Counted from the stretch's first letter, positions 52,201-61,594 are shown. The stretch: DNA of 64,000 nucleotides from Actinomyces faecalis (GCF_013184985.2 NZ_CP063418.1:1860001-1924000), one strand, 5' to 3'. Numbers and translations are program-made. The notes: a model not told the origin generated them from the letters alone.

Positions 52201-52801
52201 CCCGTAGCAGCGGTACCGCCTGCCTCCATATCTCCACGTCCAGCTCCTGGGCGAGCTCAGCGAGCTCAGGAGCACCGATCCCCAGCTCCCCGGCACGCGC
52301 GAGCAGGCTGCGCAGCTCGGAGCGGAATGCGCGTGAGGACACCGCCTGCGCAGGCAGCGGCTGCCAGTCGTCAGGGTGCAGCATCTGCGCCAGGGCGGCG
52401 TCCTCCTCCGCACCGACCAGCAGGACGGGAGCCGGCAGCGGGTCCTGGCGAGCTGTCAGCGAGGTACTCAGCACCATGAAGGCAAAGGACCCCGGGGTAC
52501 GCACGCGCACGGCGCCACCTCCCTGGCCCGCCAGCAGCTGGGCGGCGCGCTGGCGCAGGACCTCTGCCCGAGCGCGGGTGGGCGCGAGGACCAACGGCTC
52601 CCTGCCTTGCGCCACGGCCTCGACCAGGAGCCTGAGGGCCAGGGTGGACTTCCCGGTGCCCGCGGCTCCTAGCACCACGAGATTGGCACCGCTACGGACC
52701 TGTTCGGTGACCTGACTGGTCTGCTCGTCAGGTTCCGGCAGGGGCTGCGGCGGCAGGGGTGGCAGGAGCCGGATCGGCTCGGTAGCGAGGTCCTCGGACA
52801 T
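49292..52801 (-). CDS. adnA: Helicase-nuclease subunit with iron-sulfur cluster motif (AdnA-like)
   Basis: 1169 residues. Walker A VLGAAGTGKST (about 43-53), degenerate Walker B VVVDDYQDCTAAT (Asp-Asp-Tyr-Gln instead of DExxQ), and TPAAAAGREWEVVAVTGLNRDQWPD. The C-terminal nuclease domain has MDLKTGRRPAGEAARNAQLATYRMAL, with cysteines at VATCPLRWF and CRFCSVKSACP that form the AddB/AdnA-type Fe-S clamp. Paired with adnB in one operon. The degenerate motor motif suggests it translocates weakly while AdnB drives. Confidence 0.87.
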   Translation of the reverse strand: MSEDLATEPIRLLPPLPPQPLPEPDEQTSQVTEQVRSGANLVVLGAAGTGKSTLALRLLVEAVAQGREPLVLAPTRARAEVLRQRAAQLLAGQGGGAVRVRTPGSFAFMVLSTSLTARQDPLPAPVLLVGAEEDAALAQMLHPDDWQPLPAQAVSSRAFRSELRSLLARAGELGIGAPELAELAQELDVEIWRQAVPLLRAWDAQGRASASRRSQTRKMDSARIQDRAREALERWEEDGVQVPPPVPDLVVVDDYQDCTAATARLLACLASPDASGRRSQVVVLGDPDCAVETFRGGTPSLLVEAEDRSGLAAARMTLTTRYRGDEALARVWQDQADRVPVVGAPAHRRPQQAGATSQGVGQTRTSSQAEAAVSGVTALIASSVSQETAHVARLLRAEHVLHATGWEQMAVIVRSSGAAQSVARELRRRGVPLSASTPAVLLRAEPAAAALLGVAEAALAGRLGDRSQPAQREAVLALLTSPLIGLSALDLRRVRRRLRAAFPRRDAEESLLSLVTSTEEARVLSQELAQEALAGPARSIERAARVVEAARAVVEGAQTGAGQEDKDPAATDEGLDLEGLDLPRVDVEELLWAAWEASGCAQRWREVALGSSEGAGEAVLAEAAEHDLDVVTALFKRAEVWAERHPGQDASVFLRELASEVVPSDSVAPTGVRPEGVSVLTPAAAAGREWEVVAVTGLNRDQWPDLRLRDSLTRAGLLVEAVTDRLPRDPEGLRVAQADTVAARAQVRGDERRMLLASLTRATRRLLVTSCQDEEHSPSSFFLEVARSAGAQVANADGEVLTSPDVGELTLRGLTGELRHAVTAGGLPQATAEQRQAGCVAGEILNQLAQAGVVQADSQWWSGAPVTSVDPLVATGQRVRVSPSDVDNVATCPLRWFLQRHGGDNGASSQQALGTIVHAVAERAQREGLRGQVLHDLLTEQMPQLAEPLTWLEQLQARRAHDVIDRLDAYLGTVPGPVAVEKRVDVELDLPLPTDPGAGGPQEGAARGQSEIGVRLVGRVDRIELDDGEDSSLCAPDAPELLPPAHGTRVRVMDLKTGRRPAGEAARNAQLATYRMALAALGYEVTGAGLVVLGEEADRYGDTRVYPAGAALAASPDPESGEDWAAELVACAARDASGSHFEARVGAHCRFCSVKSACPAVPEGRRNLA

Positions 52802-53046
52802 GGGGCCATCTCATCACGACCCACCGACACCAATTCCGTCCTCAGGCCCGTCACCTCCCTCAGTCCTGCCGACCACGCTCCGCGCGTCCCGTCCGCGTGA
52901 GGCGAAAACCACCCGTCGACGTCCCGGGATCACAGTCCTGGTTCCGCCTCTCCCTTAGGATCCCTGGCGACACCGTCAGGCGGCTCCACGCCTACTGGCA
53001 CCCCGCCACAGCGCCGGTGCCCCGTCGTCCACCATGAGGAGTACCT

Positions 53047-53262
53047 ATGCAGGTCACCATCGGAATCAAGCACTCCGGCCGCGAGCTCGCCCTGGAGACC
53101 TCCGCCAGCCAGGACGAGGTCCTGGCGTCCCTGGCAGGTGCCGCCACCCAGGACGTCACCCTGACCGACGACAAGGGCCGCAAGGTCTTTGTCCCCGCCG
53201 GCTCCCTCGCCTACGTCGAGCTGGGCGAGGCCGCTCCCCGACGCGTCGGCTTCGGTATCTGA
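53047..53262 (+). CDS. DUF3107 family protein
   Basis: 71 residues: MQVTIGIKHSGRELALETSASQDEV start, ending VPAGSLAYVELGEAAPRRVGFG. Short all-beta actinobacterial protein of unknown function. In mycobacteria its homologue lies near the ferritin-like protein and DEAD helicase genes that also occur just downstream here. Divergent from adnA. Confidence 0.9.
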   Translation: MQVTIGIKHSGRELALETSASQDEVLASLAGAATQDVTLTDDKGRKVFVPAGSLAYVELGEAAPRRVGFGI

Positions 53263-53320
53263 GCCCGGCGCCCCGCAGCACCGCGATCGTCCAGGTCGCG
53301 CGTGCGACCGTCGTGCCGTC

Positions 53321-53363
53321 CCAGGGCGGGCTGCGCACCTCCAGAGCGCGCAGCCCGCCCTGG
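53321..53363. terminator. Terminator after the DUF3107 gene
   Basis: 16-bp perfect arms CCAGGGCGGGCTGCGC (53321-53336) and complement (53348-53363), 11-nt loop, followed by TCTTAT. Confidence 0.8.
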
Positions 53364-53450
53364 TCTTATGAAGCGGGCACGACACATGTATGACACACCA
53401 CACCCACTAGTCTTCTGGCACCCTTATCCACCCAACCCAAAGGCATCCCT

Positions 53451-56400
53451 GTGAGATCTTCATACCGTTGCGGGCTCGCAGCGGTGGTGTCCCTGGCGCT
53501 CCTGGCGCCGGTCTCAGCCACCGCGAGCGCCGTCCCCGTCGCACCTCCACCGTCGACCGTCTCCGTCTCGGCCTCCTCGGAGCAGCGAGTCAACGTCGTG
53601 GTCCTTCTCAAGAACCAGCCCGCTGCACCCTCTCAGGGGCAGGAGAGGACCAACGTCGCTGACCAGGACACGCTGCTGGCCGCCTGGTCCGATCAGTACG
53701 GCCTGAGCGTGGAGCGTCAGTTCGGCTACCTGGTCAACGGCTTCTCTGCCTCCATGCCGGCTGGCAGGATGCTGGCTCTCGCCCAGGAGCCCACAGTCGC
53801 CTCGGTCAAGATCGAGCGCGTCTACGACCACGTCGAGACCGGCGCCGCGCCTGACCTCGCTGACGCCGAGAGCCTGGAGCTCACTCCGTCCCAGCACTCC
53901 GCACGCGTGGCGCAGGGGGTGCCGACGGCGCTCAAGGACTACGGCACGGACGGCACCGGGACCGTGGTCGCGATCATCGACTCTGGCATCGACCCGGAGC
54001 ACCAGGACATGCGCCTGGACTCCAGCGCCCGGGACAAGGTCAAGATCACGACCGTCAACCCCGCCGCCGAGGGCCACTTCAACGAGAAGGTCCCGACCGG
54101 CTACAACTACGCCGACGAGAGCTACGTCGTCAAGGACGCCACCAAGGACCAGCACGGCATGCACGTGGCCGGCATCGTGGCGGCCAACGGCTCGCTCGAC
54201 GGCGAGAGCGCCGAGCAGGCCTGGGCCAAGGGCCGCCTGGACGGCGTCGCCCCCAACGCCCAGCTGCTGGCGATGAAGGTCTTCTCCAACTCCGGCGGCG
54301 GCGCCCGCGACGCGGACATCATCGCCGCCATCGAGGACTCCGTGAAGCTGGGCGCTGACGTGCTCAACCTCTCCCTGGGATCTCCCAACGGCCTCAACGA
54401 CACCTCGGACGGCACCTACCGTGCCCTTGCCAAGGCACGCCAGGCCGGCGCCATCGTGGACATCGCCGCCGGCAACGCCGGCCTCAACTTCTCCTCCGAC
54501 GAGTCGACCTCTGACCTGCTGGGCCTCCTGGACGACGCCACGCTGGGCTCCCCCTCCTCCAACGCCGACGCCTTCACGATCGCCTCGATCGAGAACACCA
54601 CGGTGACCCAGCCCCAGGCCTACGGGATCATCGACGGCACCGAGCAGGGCATGCTCTACTCCCTGCAGACCGGCACGGCTGACGGCCAGAACCACCCGCT
54701 GGTTGACGTGGGCCTGGGCCGGGCCGAGGACTACACCGAGGGCCAGGACCTGGCCGGCGCCTACGCGCTGGTCGAGCGCGGCGAGATCAGCTTCGCTGAC
54801 AAGTTCAGCAACGCCGTCGAGCACGGTGCTGGTGGTGTCCTGGTCTTCAACAGCGCCGCCGGCGGCGATGAGCTCCTGTCGATGGCCGGGATCGACTCCT
54901 ACACGCTCCCCGGTGGCTCGGTCCCCCGCAGCAGCGCCCTGGAGCTTCGCCAGGCGATCCAGGACGGCAAGACAGTCCAGGTCCGCCTGACCTCCGAGGT
55001 CCTGGTCTCGGACAACGAGAAGGCCCTCACGCCCTCCTCCTTCACCTCGTGGGGGCCGACGCCGTCGCTGGACTTCAAGCCCCAGCTCGCCGGCATCGGT
55101 GGCGAGGTCTACTCCACTCTCAACGACAACCGGTACGGCACGAAGTCGGGCACCTCGATGGCTACCCCGAACGTGTCGGGCATGGCCTCGCTCATGGTGG
55201 AGGAGTACGCCGAGCGCTTCCCCTCCCTGTCCGCAGCCCAGCGCGCTGAGCTCATCCGTGTGGCGCTGATGAACACCGCGCGGGTTCCTGCTGACGAGCA
55301 GGGGGTCCCCTACGCTCCTCGCCAGGTCGGTGCGGGTCTGGCCCAGGTGGACAAGGCCCTGGCCACCGGTGTCTACGCCACCGTTGAGGACCAGCCTGAC
55401 CAGGCCGCTGTCGCCCTGCGCCAGGTTGACGGCCCGCGCTCCTTCACCGTGACCCTCACCAACCGCTCGGACAAGGACGTGAGCTACACCGTCCCTGCCC
55501 AGAAGGTGGTGGGCGAGTCCAACGAGGCGGGCGCGCAGACCACGACGCACGTCTCCTCCGAGTCCCTGGTCGCAGACGCCTCCGCCGTCACGGTCCCGGC
55601 CGGCGGCACGGCGACGCTCACCTTCACGCTGACCCCGGACACCTCCTCGACGCACTACGTCGAGGGCTGGGCCAGCCTGGTCTCCGCCACTGACGGAGCC
55701 CCGGACCTGTCCGTGCCCTACCTGGGCCTGGTGGGCGACTGGAACGCCGAGGCGATCGTGCGGGCACCGGGCGACCCCCTGCCCGCCTCCTACGACTCCA
55801 ACGCCTCGACCACCGGCCTGGTTGCCACCTGGGGCGGCTTGACCGTGCCGCTCAGCTCTGCGCTCGGTGACTACGCGGTCTCCCCCAACGGCGACGGTGA
55901 CATGGACGTCGTCGCCCCGAGCCTGGTGCTGATGCGCAACGCCTCGGACGCCGAGTACGAGGTCGTCGACTCCTCCGGCCAGGTCCTCAAGGTCATCGGT
56001 CAGGAGCAGGGACTGCGACGCTCCACCGGCTCCGAGGTCGCGGTGGCCGAGGAGCCCAGCACCTACGTCGCCACCACCCAGACCTTCGACGGCACCGTGT
56101 GGGACCCGGCCGCAGCCGAGCACGTCCGCGTGCCCGACGGCGAGTACACCTTCCGGGTGCGCACGCGCCTGAGCCCGGACTACCCGTGGCAGACCGTCGA
56201 GATGCCCTTCACCGTCGACGCCACCGCCCCGGTCCTCACCTTCGGCACGCTCCAGGACGGCCTCCTGCCCATCACGGTCACCGAGACCGGGTCAGGCCTG
56301 CTCGGTACGCCCACGGTGACCGGCCCCGACGGCAAGGACCTGACGGTCACCGAGACCGGTGGAAACACCTTCACCGCCGAGGTCCCGCAGGGCACGCCCT

Positions 56401-58823
56401 ACGTCACCGCCTCGGTGGTGGACCGAGGCTTCAACCTCGCCGTCGCCACCGCCATCCTGGCGCCGGGCACCCACCTGGTGGTCCCTGACGCCCAGAGCCT
56501 GTCCTCCTCCGTCGTAGGCACCGCCTCCCCGCTGGTGTCCGACGGGCAGCTGCACCTGCAGGCCTTCGTCTCCTCCGACGTCGACCACCTCACCGTGGCC
56601 GGCAAGGACGTCGAGGTAGCCGACGGGCGCGCCAACGCCTTCGTCCCGCTGGCCGAGGGCGCGCAGGAGATCGAGGTCGTGGCCTACGGCGCGGACGGTA
56701 CGGTCCTCCAGACCCTGACCATCCCGGTCACCTACGACTCCCAGGCACCGGTCCTCACCGTCACCGGGGTGCTGGACGAGGACGGCGCCCTCGCCCTCGC
56801 GCAGGACGGGACCGTCACCGTCACGGGCTCAGTCAGTGACGAGCGCGCCGGCGCCACGCTGTCGGTGACCGTGGCCGGCAAGGAGGTCGAGGTCGGCCCT
56901 GACGGCACCTTCTCCACCACCTTCACTCCTGCGGAGGACCTGGTGGCCGTGCCCGTCGTCGCCTCCGACGGCGCGAACACGACCTCGCAGAGCCTGCCGA
57001 TCGCGGGCCGGGGCCAGGGGACCGAGCCGGCCTTCACCGCTCCCTCCTTCAACGGCAGCTGCCAGCGCCTGACGGCCTGCTTCGTCTCCTCCTCGGACGC
57101 CGGGGCCACCGCTACCAGCTACACCCTGAGCGGCTCGATGGGTGACGCCTCGGTCATCCGCCTGACCCCGGCCAGCCGCTTCGGGGAGGACGGCAGCCCC
57201 GTCAACCCGCTGCCCCTCGAGGCCAGGGACCGTGGTGACGGCACCTTCTCCCTCGACCTGCCCACGCAGCCGGGTATCAACCAGTTCCGTCTGGAGGTGC
57301 TCGACGCCGAGGGCAAGGTGGTGCCCGGTTACGACCACGCCTTCTTCCTCTACCTCGACGTCGCCATGCCAACGCTCAGCTTCACCACCCCCACGCTGTA
57401 CGACGGCGTCCTGTACACCAGGGACAGCTCCGTCACCTTCGCCGGCAGCGCTGAGGACGACGGCTGGGGCTACAAGCTGGGCATCAACGACTCCTCCGTG
57501 GTCGAGGTCTACAACGGCTCCGGGACGGGCCCTGAGTCCAACAAGCGTGAGTTCTCCCGGGACGTCGCGGTCGCTGACGGTGACATCCTGCTCATCGAGG
57601 CCAGCGACTCGATGGGCAACACCTTGGCCGGCGGCATCCCGGTCGTCGTCGACGCCCAGGCCCCGGACGCCACGATCCAGACGGTCCGCGAGGGCGAGAC
57701 CGTCTCGGACAAGCGGGTCCTCACGGTCTCCGCCACCGACCAGCACCTGGCGACCGCGCAGGTCACCGTCGACGGCCAGGTCGTCGACACCCTGTCCACG
57801 GACGCCGCGAGCAAGGCCGGAACCGTTCAGGGCGTCCTCGCCCCTGCGGGCCAGGACGCGCAGGCACAGGCTCGCAACGAGGCTGACCAGGACGGGCAGG
57901 AGGTCGCTGCGGCGGCTCCCGCGGTCCTGACGACCCAGGTCGCCACCGCTGACCTGGCGCTGGGACGTCACACGGTCTCAGTCACCGCCCGTGACCTGGC
58001 AGGTAACGAGACGACGCGGACCATCAGCTTCGTCGTCGACCTGCCTGCCCAGATCGAGGGTGCTGACTCCCTGTCCCTGACCGTCAACCGCGCCGACCTG
58101 GGCGACCAGGAGCTGCTGGCCGCCAAGGTCCTGTCCGCGTACAGGGCCACCGACGACGGCGCCGTGCTGGCTGACGGCAGCGTGGCGGGTGCCAGCGCCA
58201 CCGCGCTGTCCCTGGCAGCGGGCACGGTGCTGACCGAGGGCAGGCAGCAGGTGACGGTCGTGGCCACGGATGCTGCTGGTCGTACGGTCACGCGCACGGT
58301 CACGGTCACTATCGACCTGGAGATCCTGACGCTGCGCGACGGCAAGGTCACGGCAACCGGCTCCTTCCGCCGCGACGACGCCCTGAGCGCGACGCTGACT
58401 GAGGACCGCCTCGTGGTGTCCAACCGTGAGGGCCTGGCGCCGGTCGACGCCGTCATCACCGTCCCCGTGGTAGAGGGAACCAGTGTGTGGCACCTCCTGG
58501 CCGACGGCCGTCAGGTCCCGGTGGCCGCGACCTGGGCCGACGGCGTGCTGACCTTCTCCGGTCCGTCGCGGGCGACCTACCTGCTCGTGGCGCCGAAGGC
58601 GTCGGACCAGTCCGGGACAGGTACCTCGGGCTCACGTACCGACGGCCAGCAGGGAGAGGCGGCCCCCGGAGTCAGCAGCGTCTCCCCCACCGGTGGCTCC
58701 TCGTCGCGCGCCGGCGGTGCCTTGTCACGCACCGGCGCCGACTCAGCGCCGCTGGTCCTGACCTCCGCGATGGTGCTCGCCGTGGGCGTACTCCTGGCCG
58801 CACGCCGTCGCCGTCGGGCCTAG
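53451..58823 (+). CDS. Cell-wall-anchored subtilisin-like serine protease (S8, C5a-peptidase/lactocepin-like)
   Basis: 1790 residues. GTG start and Sec signal peptide (1 to about 27, cleaved after ATASA). Inhibitor-I9-like prodomain (about 46-125). S8 triad: Asp177 (VVAIIDSGIDPEHQ), His235 (KDQHGMHVAG), Ser569 (SGTSMATPNVSG). A PA domain is inserted at about 390-515 (GAGGVLVFNSAAGG). Fn3-like and repeated beta domains follow at about 660-1680. Sorting signal LSRTG (1758-1762), hydrophobic helix and RRRRRA tail. A secreted, peptidoglycan-attached protease that could act on host proteins or supply peptides. Confidence 0.93.
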   Translation: MRSSYRCGLAAVVSLALLAPVSATASAVPVAPPPSTVSVSASSEQRVNVVVLLKNQPAAPSQGQERTNVADQDTLLAAWSDQYGLSVERQFGYLVNGFSASMPAGRMLALAQEPTVASVKIERVYDHVETGAAPDLADAESLELTPSQHSARVAQGVPTALKDYGTDGTGTVVAIIDSGIDPEHQDMRLDSSARDKVKITTVNPAAEGHFNEKVPTGYNYADESYVVKDATKDQHGMHVAGIVAANGSLDGESAEQAWAKGRLDGVAPNAQLLAMKVFSNSGGGARDADIIAAIEDSVKLGADVLNLSLGSPNGLNDTSDGTYRALAKARQAGAIVDIAAGNAGLNFSSDESTSDLLGLLDDATLGSPSSNADAFTIASIENTTVTQPQAYGIIDGTEQGMLYSLQTGTADGQNHPLVDVGLGRAEDYTEGQDLAGAYALVERGEISFADKFSNAVEHGAGGVLVFNSAAGGDELLSMAGIDSYTLPGGSVPRSSALELRQAIQDGKTVQVRLTSEVLVSDNEKALTPSSFTSWGPTPSLDFKPQLAGIGGEVYSTLNDNRYGTKSGTSMATPNVSGMASLMVEEYAERFPSLSAAQRAELIRVALMNTARVPADEQGVPYAPRQVGAGLAQVDKALATGVYATVEDQPDQAAVALRQVDGPRSFTVTLTNRSDKDVSYTVPAQKVVGESNEAGAQTTTHVSSESLVADASAVTVPAGGTATLTFTLTPDTSSTHYVEGWASLVSATDGAPDLSVPYLGLVGDWNAEAIVRAPGDPLPASYDSNASTTGLVATWGGLTVPLSSALGDYAVSPNGDGDMDVVAPSLVLMRNASDAEYEVVDSSGQVLKVIGQEQGLRRSTGSEVAVAEEPSTYVATTQTFDGTVWDPAAAEHVRVPDGEYTFRVRTRLSPDYPWQTVEMPFTVDATAPVLTFGTLQDGLLPITVTETGSGLLGTPTVTGPDGKDLTVTETGGNTFTAEVPQGTPYVTASVVDRGFNLAVATAILAPGTHLVVPDAQSLSSSVVGTASPLVSDGQLHLQAFVSSDVDHLTVAGKDVEVADGRANAFVPLAEGAQEIEVVAYGADGTVLQTLTIPVTYDSQAPVLTVTGVLDEDGALALAQDGTVTVTGSVSDERAGATLSVTVAGKEVEVGPDGTFSTTFTPAEDLVAVPVVASDGANTTSQSLPIAGRGQGTEPAFTAPSFNGSCQRLTACFVSSSDAGATATSYTLSGSMGDASVIRLTPASRFGEDGSPVNPLPLEARDRGDGTFSLDLPTQPGINQFRLEVLDAEGKVVPGYDHAFFLYLDVAMPTLSFTTPTLYDGVLYTRDSSVTFAGSAEDDGWGYKLGINDSSVVEVYNGSGTGPESNKREFSRDVAVADGDILLIEASDSMGNTLAGGIPVVVDAQAPDATIQTVREGETVSDKRVLTVSATDQHLATAQVTVDGQVVDTLSTDAASKAGTVQGVLAPAGQDAQAQARNEADQDGQEVAAAAPAVLTTQVATADLALGRHTVSVTARDLAGNETTRTISFVVDLPAQIEGADSLSLTVNRADLGDQELLAAKVLSAYRATDDGAVLADGSVAGASATALSLAAGTVLTEGRQQVTVVATDAAGRTVTRTVTVTIDLEILTLRDGKVTATGSFRRDDALSATLTEDRLVVSNREGLAPVDAVITVPVVEGTSVWHLLADGRQVPVAATWADGVLTFSGPSRATYLLVAPKASDQSGTGTSGSRTDGQQGEAAPGVSSVSPTGGSSSRAGGALSRTGADSAPLVLTSAMVLAVGVLLAARRRRRA

Positions 58824-58876
58824 GCCACAGCGGCTGGGGAGGGGCGCTGCTCCTCCCCACCCGCCCCTAGCGGCTG

Positions 58877-58923
58877 GACGACGTGGCGCCCGCCCCTGCA
58901 GCAGGGGCGGGCGCCACGTCGTC
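58877..58923. terminator. Terminator between the subtilase and ferritin-like genes
   Basis: Perfect 22-bp arms (58877-58898, 58902-58923) with a 3-nt loop; outer stem GACGACGTGGCG. Confidence 0.85.
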
Positions 58924-58941
58924 TGCTGAGGTCAGCCAGCC

Positions 58942-59595
58942 TCACACGCGCAGGCCGATACCGCGCATGCGGCGGACCGCTCCCTGGGACAGGGTCTCGT
59001 GCAGGTCCTCCCGGTCCGCCGGGCCCTCCAGCAGGGAGGGGAAGGTGGCGAGCACGCCCAGGAGGGTGCCGATCTCCTCGCCGACCACGCGCCTGCCCCA
59101 CAGTCCCAGGCGTCCGGCCAGCTGGGGGTCTGCCTCGATCCCCGGTAGCAGCTGGGCCACCGCGAGGGACTCGAAGGAGCCCTCGCCGACGACCTGGGAC
59201 AGAGGCCCGCCCAGGTCCTCAGGCGCTCCCGAGGCCAGCGCCTGGCAGAAGTCGGAGAGCAGGCCCAGGCTCAGGTAGGTCTTGAGCAGGCGCTCAGCCC
59301 AGTCGGCCGGACGCAGACGCTCGTCGAAGTCGCCCAGGGACCCGCGGAACAAGTCCGCCAGGGACGCGGCCTGCCACCCCTGCTGCGCGCACAGGGAGTC
59401 GACCTTGGCGAAGGAGTCCACCCGGTGGGCAGCCATCCGCAGCAGGTCCACGCGCAGCGCCATCGAGGGCGCCTTGTCCGAGTCCTTGGCGTGCCGGATG
59501 CTCGCCACGGTGGCAGCGTAGGCGACCACGCCCAGGACAGCCGGGACGTAGCCGGTGGACTGTCGGGCAGGAGCAGGCGATGAGGCGTCAGTCAT
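58942..59595 (-). CDS. Ferritin-like fold protein (actinobacterial, MiaE-related)
   Basis: 217 residues, almost all helical. ATG 59595; GTG 59601 is an alternative. Segments RVDLLRMAAHRVDSFAKVDSL, PADWAERLLKTYLSLGLLSDFCQALA and FESLAVAQLLPGIEADPQLAGRLGLWGRRVVGEEI contain the E/D/H-bearing helices expected of a diiron four-helix bundle, though I cannot map all ligands. Conserved next to the DEAD helicase gene in actinobacteria. Function unknown. Confidence 0.72.
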   Translation of the reverse strand: MTDASSPAPARQSTGYVPAVLGVVAYAATVASIRHAKDSDKAPSMALRVDLLRMAAHRVDSFAKVDSLCAQQGWQAASLADLFRGSLGDFDERLRPADWAERLLKTYLSLGLLSDFCQALASGAPEDLGGPLSQVVGEGSFESLAVAQLLPGIEADPQLAGRLGLWGRRVVGEEIGTLLGVLATFPSLLEGPADREDLHETLSQGAVRRMRGIGLRV

Positions 59596-59908
59596 GGACA
59601 CAGCCTAGGGCGCCACGCGTCCCCGTGAGTTCGCCCACGCCGCCGCCGTGGAACAGCCTCCTGCAGGGACGGGGCCGACTGGTGACGGCTAAGGTGGCCC
59701 TGTCCACGGTTGCCCGGTCGTCCAGCAGCCACGCCCCGCCGGCTCAACGCCTTGAGCGGAGCAGATTCACGATCGGCTGCCATCTACGTCAGGCCGCCTC
59801 CGCCGTCGCCCACCTGCCTCCTACCAGGCAGGAGCTGGCACGGCTGACGCACCCCGTGCCGCAGGGCGGCACGAGCACGCACGCGGCCGATCAGACCGAA
59901 GGAACGTC
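59596..59908. other. Intergenic region upstream of the DEAD-box helicase
   Basis: 313 bp with no supportable gene. It holds the divergent promoters and a long 5' leader with a small stem GTGCCGC-AGG-GCGGCAC (59856-59872) shortly before the helicase ribosome site. Confidence 0.5.
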
Positions 59909-61579
59909 GTGAGCGACGACATCACCACTCCTGACACCATCTCCGAGCCCGTGACCGGCTCTACCGACGAGCAGGCCAGCTCCGGCGTCATCGAGACCTC
60001 ACAGGCCCACGCCCCCGTCCTGGACGAGGCCACCCCTGACATCACTGACGAGGGGGCCCAGACGGACCTGGGTGCCAAGACCTTTGCCGACTTCGACGTC
60101 GAGCCTGAGATCACCCAGGCCCTGGCAGACAAGGGGATCATCCACCCCTTCCCGATCCAGGCCCTGACCCTGCCGGTCGCGCTGGACGGGCGTGACGTCA
60201 TCGGCCAGGCCAAGACCGGAACGGGCAAGACCCTCGGCTTCGGCATCCCGCTGCTCATGGATACCCTGGGCCCCGGCGAGGAGGGCTGGGACGAGGACCC
60301 CGCCTCAGGCTCCCCGCAGGCCCTGGTGGTCCTGCCCACCCGCGAGCTGGCCAAGCAGGTGGCCACTGAGCTGGCCCAGGCCGCCGCCCGACGTACCGTA
60401 CGTATCGTCCAGGTCTACGGCGGTCGCGCCTACGAGCCGCAGATCGAGGCCCTGGAGAAGGGAGCCGAGGTGGTCGTGGGAACCCCGGGCCGCCTCATCG
60501 ACCTCATGGAGCGCGGCGTGCTCTCGCTGGAGCACGTGACCACGGTGGTGCTGGACGAGGCTGACGAGATGCTTGACCTCGGCTTCCTGCCCGACGTGGA
60601 GAAGATCCTGGCTCGTACCCGGCCCGACCGCCAGACCATGCTCTTCAGCGCCACGATGCCAGGCGCCGTCGTCGCGCTGGCACGCCGCTACATGTCCAAG
60701 CCGACCCACATCCGCGCCCAGGACCCGGGCGACGAGTCGATGACCGTCACGAGCGTCAAGCAGGTGGTCTACCGCACCCACGCCCTGAACAAGGTCGAGG
60801 TCGTCTCGCGCATCCTCCAGGCACGCGGACGTGGGCGGACGATCATCTTCACCCGCACCAAGCGCACCGCCGCCCGCGTGGCCGAGGACCTCGGCTCACG
60901 AGGCTTTGCCACGGCCGCCCTGCACGGGGACCTGGGCCAGGGCGCGCGTGAGCAGGCGCTGCGGGCCTTCCGCCACGGCAAGGTCGACGTCCTGGTGGCC
61001 ACGGACGTGGCCGCCCGCGGTATCGACGTCGACGACGTCACCCACGTCATCAACTACCAGTGCCCCGAGGACGAGAAGATCTACGTCCACCGCATCGGTC
61101 GTACCGGCCGCGCCGGACACTCGGGTACCGCCGTCACCTTCGTGGACTGGGACGACGTCCCTCGCTGGCGCCTGATCGCCAAGGCCCTGGGCCTGCCGGT
61201 CGAGGAGCCTGTGGAGACCTACCACACCAGCGACCACCTCTTCAGCGACCTGGACGTCCCCGAGGGAGTCACCGGCACCCTGCCCAAGGACCAGCGCACG
61301 CTGGCCGGGCTGGCCGCTGAGGAGATCGAGGACCTGGGCGAGACCGGTCGGCGTGCCCGCGAGGGCGGGCGCGGCTCCCGCTCTGGCGGCCGGAGCGGGC
61401 GCGGGTCCCGCTCAGGCTCACGCGGCTCCTCCCGCAGCCGTCGTGGCGGTGTCTCCGCGGGGGAGGGAGAGGAGACGACGTCGAGGCGGCGCGCCTCCGG
61501 CTCCCAGCGCACGCCTCGCACGCGCACCCGCAAACGCACCCACGGTGGTCGTACCGACCGACCGGCTGCCGAGGACTGA
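59909..61579 (+). CDS. DEAD-box ATP-dependent RNA helicase
   Basis: 556 residues. Acidic N-terminal extension (1-55), Q motif (FPIQALTLPVALDGRDVIG), motif I AKTGTGKT (101-108), motif II DEAD (216-219), motif III SAT in LFSATMPG, motif IV IIFTRTKRTA, motif V VATDVAARGID, motif VI HRIGRTGRAG. The C-terminal tail is rich in RGS repeats (GRGSRSGGRSGRGSRSGSRG), likely RNA-binding. GTG 59909 after GAAGGAA. Probable role in RNA structure remodelling or cold adaptation. Confidence 0.96.
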   Translation: MSDDITTPDTISEPVTGSTDEQASSGVIETSQAHAPVLDEATPDITDEGAQTDLGAKTFADFDVEPEITQALADKGIIHPFPIQALTLPVALDGRDVIGQAKTGTGKTLGFGIPLLMDTLGPGEEGWDEDPASGSPQALVVLPTRELAKQVATELAQAAARRTVRIVQVYGGRAYEPQIEALEKGAEVVVGTPGRLIDLMERGVLSLEHVTTVVLDEADEMLDLGFLPDVEKILARTRPDRQTMLFSATMPGAVVALARRYMSKPTHIRAQDPGDESMTVTSVKQVVYRTHALNKVEVVSRILQARGRGRTIIFTRTKRTAARVAEDLGSRGFATAALHGDLGQGAREQALRAFRHGKVDVLVATDVAARGIDVDDVTHVINYQCPEDEKIYVHRIGRTGRAGHSGTAVTFVDWDDVPRWRLIAKALGLPVEEPVETYHTSDHLFSDLDVPEGVTGTLPKDQRTLAGLAAEEIEDLGETGRRAREGGRGSRSGGRSGRGSRSGSRGSSRSRRGGVSAGEGEETTSRRRASGSQRTPRTRTRKRTHGGRTDRPAAED

Positions 61580-61594
61580 CCCGTTCCCACGGCG

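Noticed and set aside
53514..56123. Long open frame on the minus strand opposite the subtilase gene
   Set aside because: High-GC third-position bias produces long antisense frames. The plus strand has signal peptide, catalytic triad and sorting signal; the antisense product is a low-complexity G/V/R/D/H-rich protein.
59596..59908. Small gene in the leader of the DEAD helicase
   Set aside because: Open frames lack ribosome sites and have unconvincing composition.
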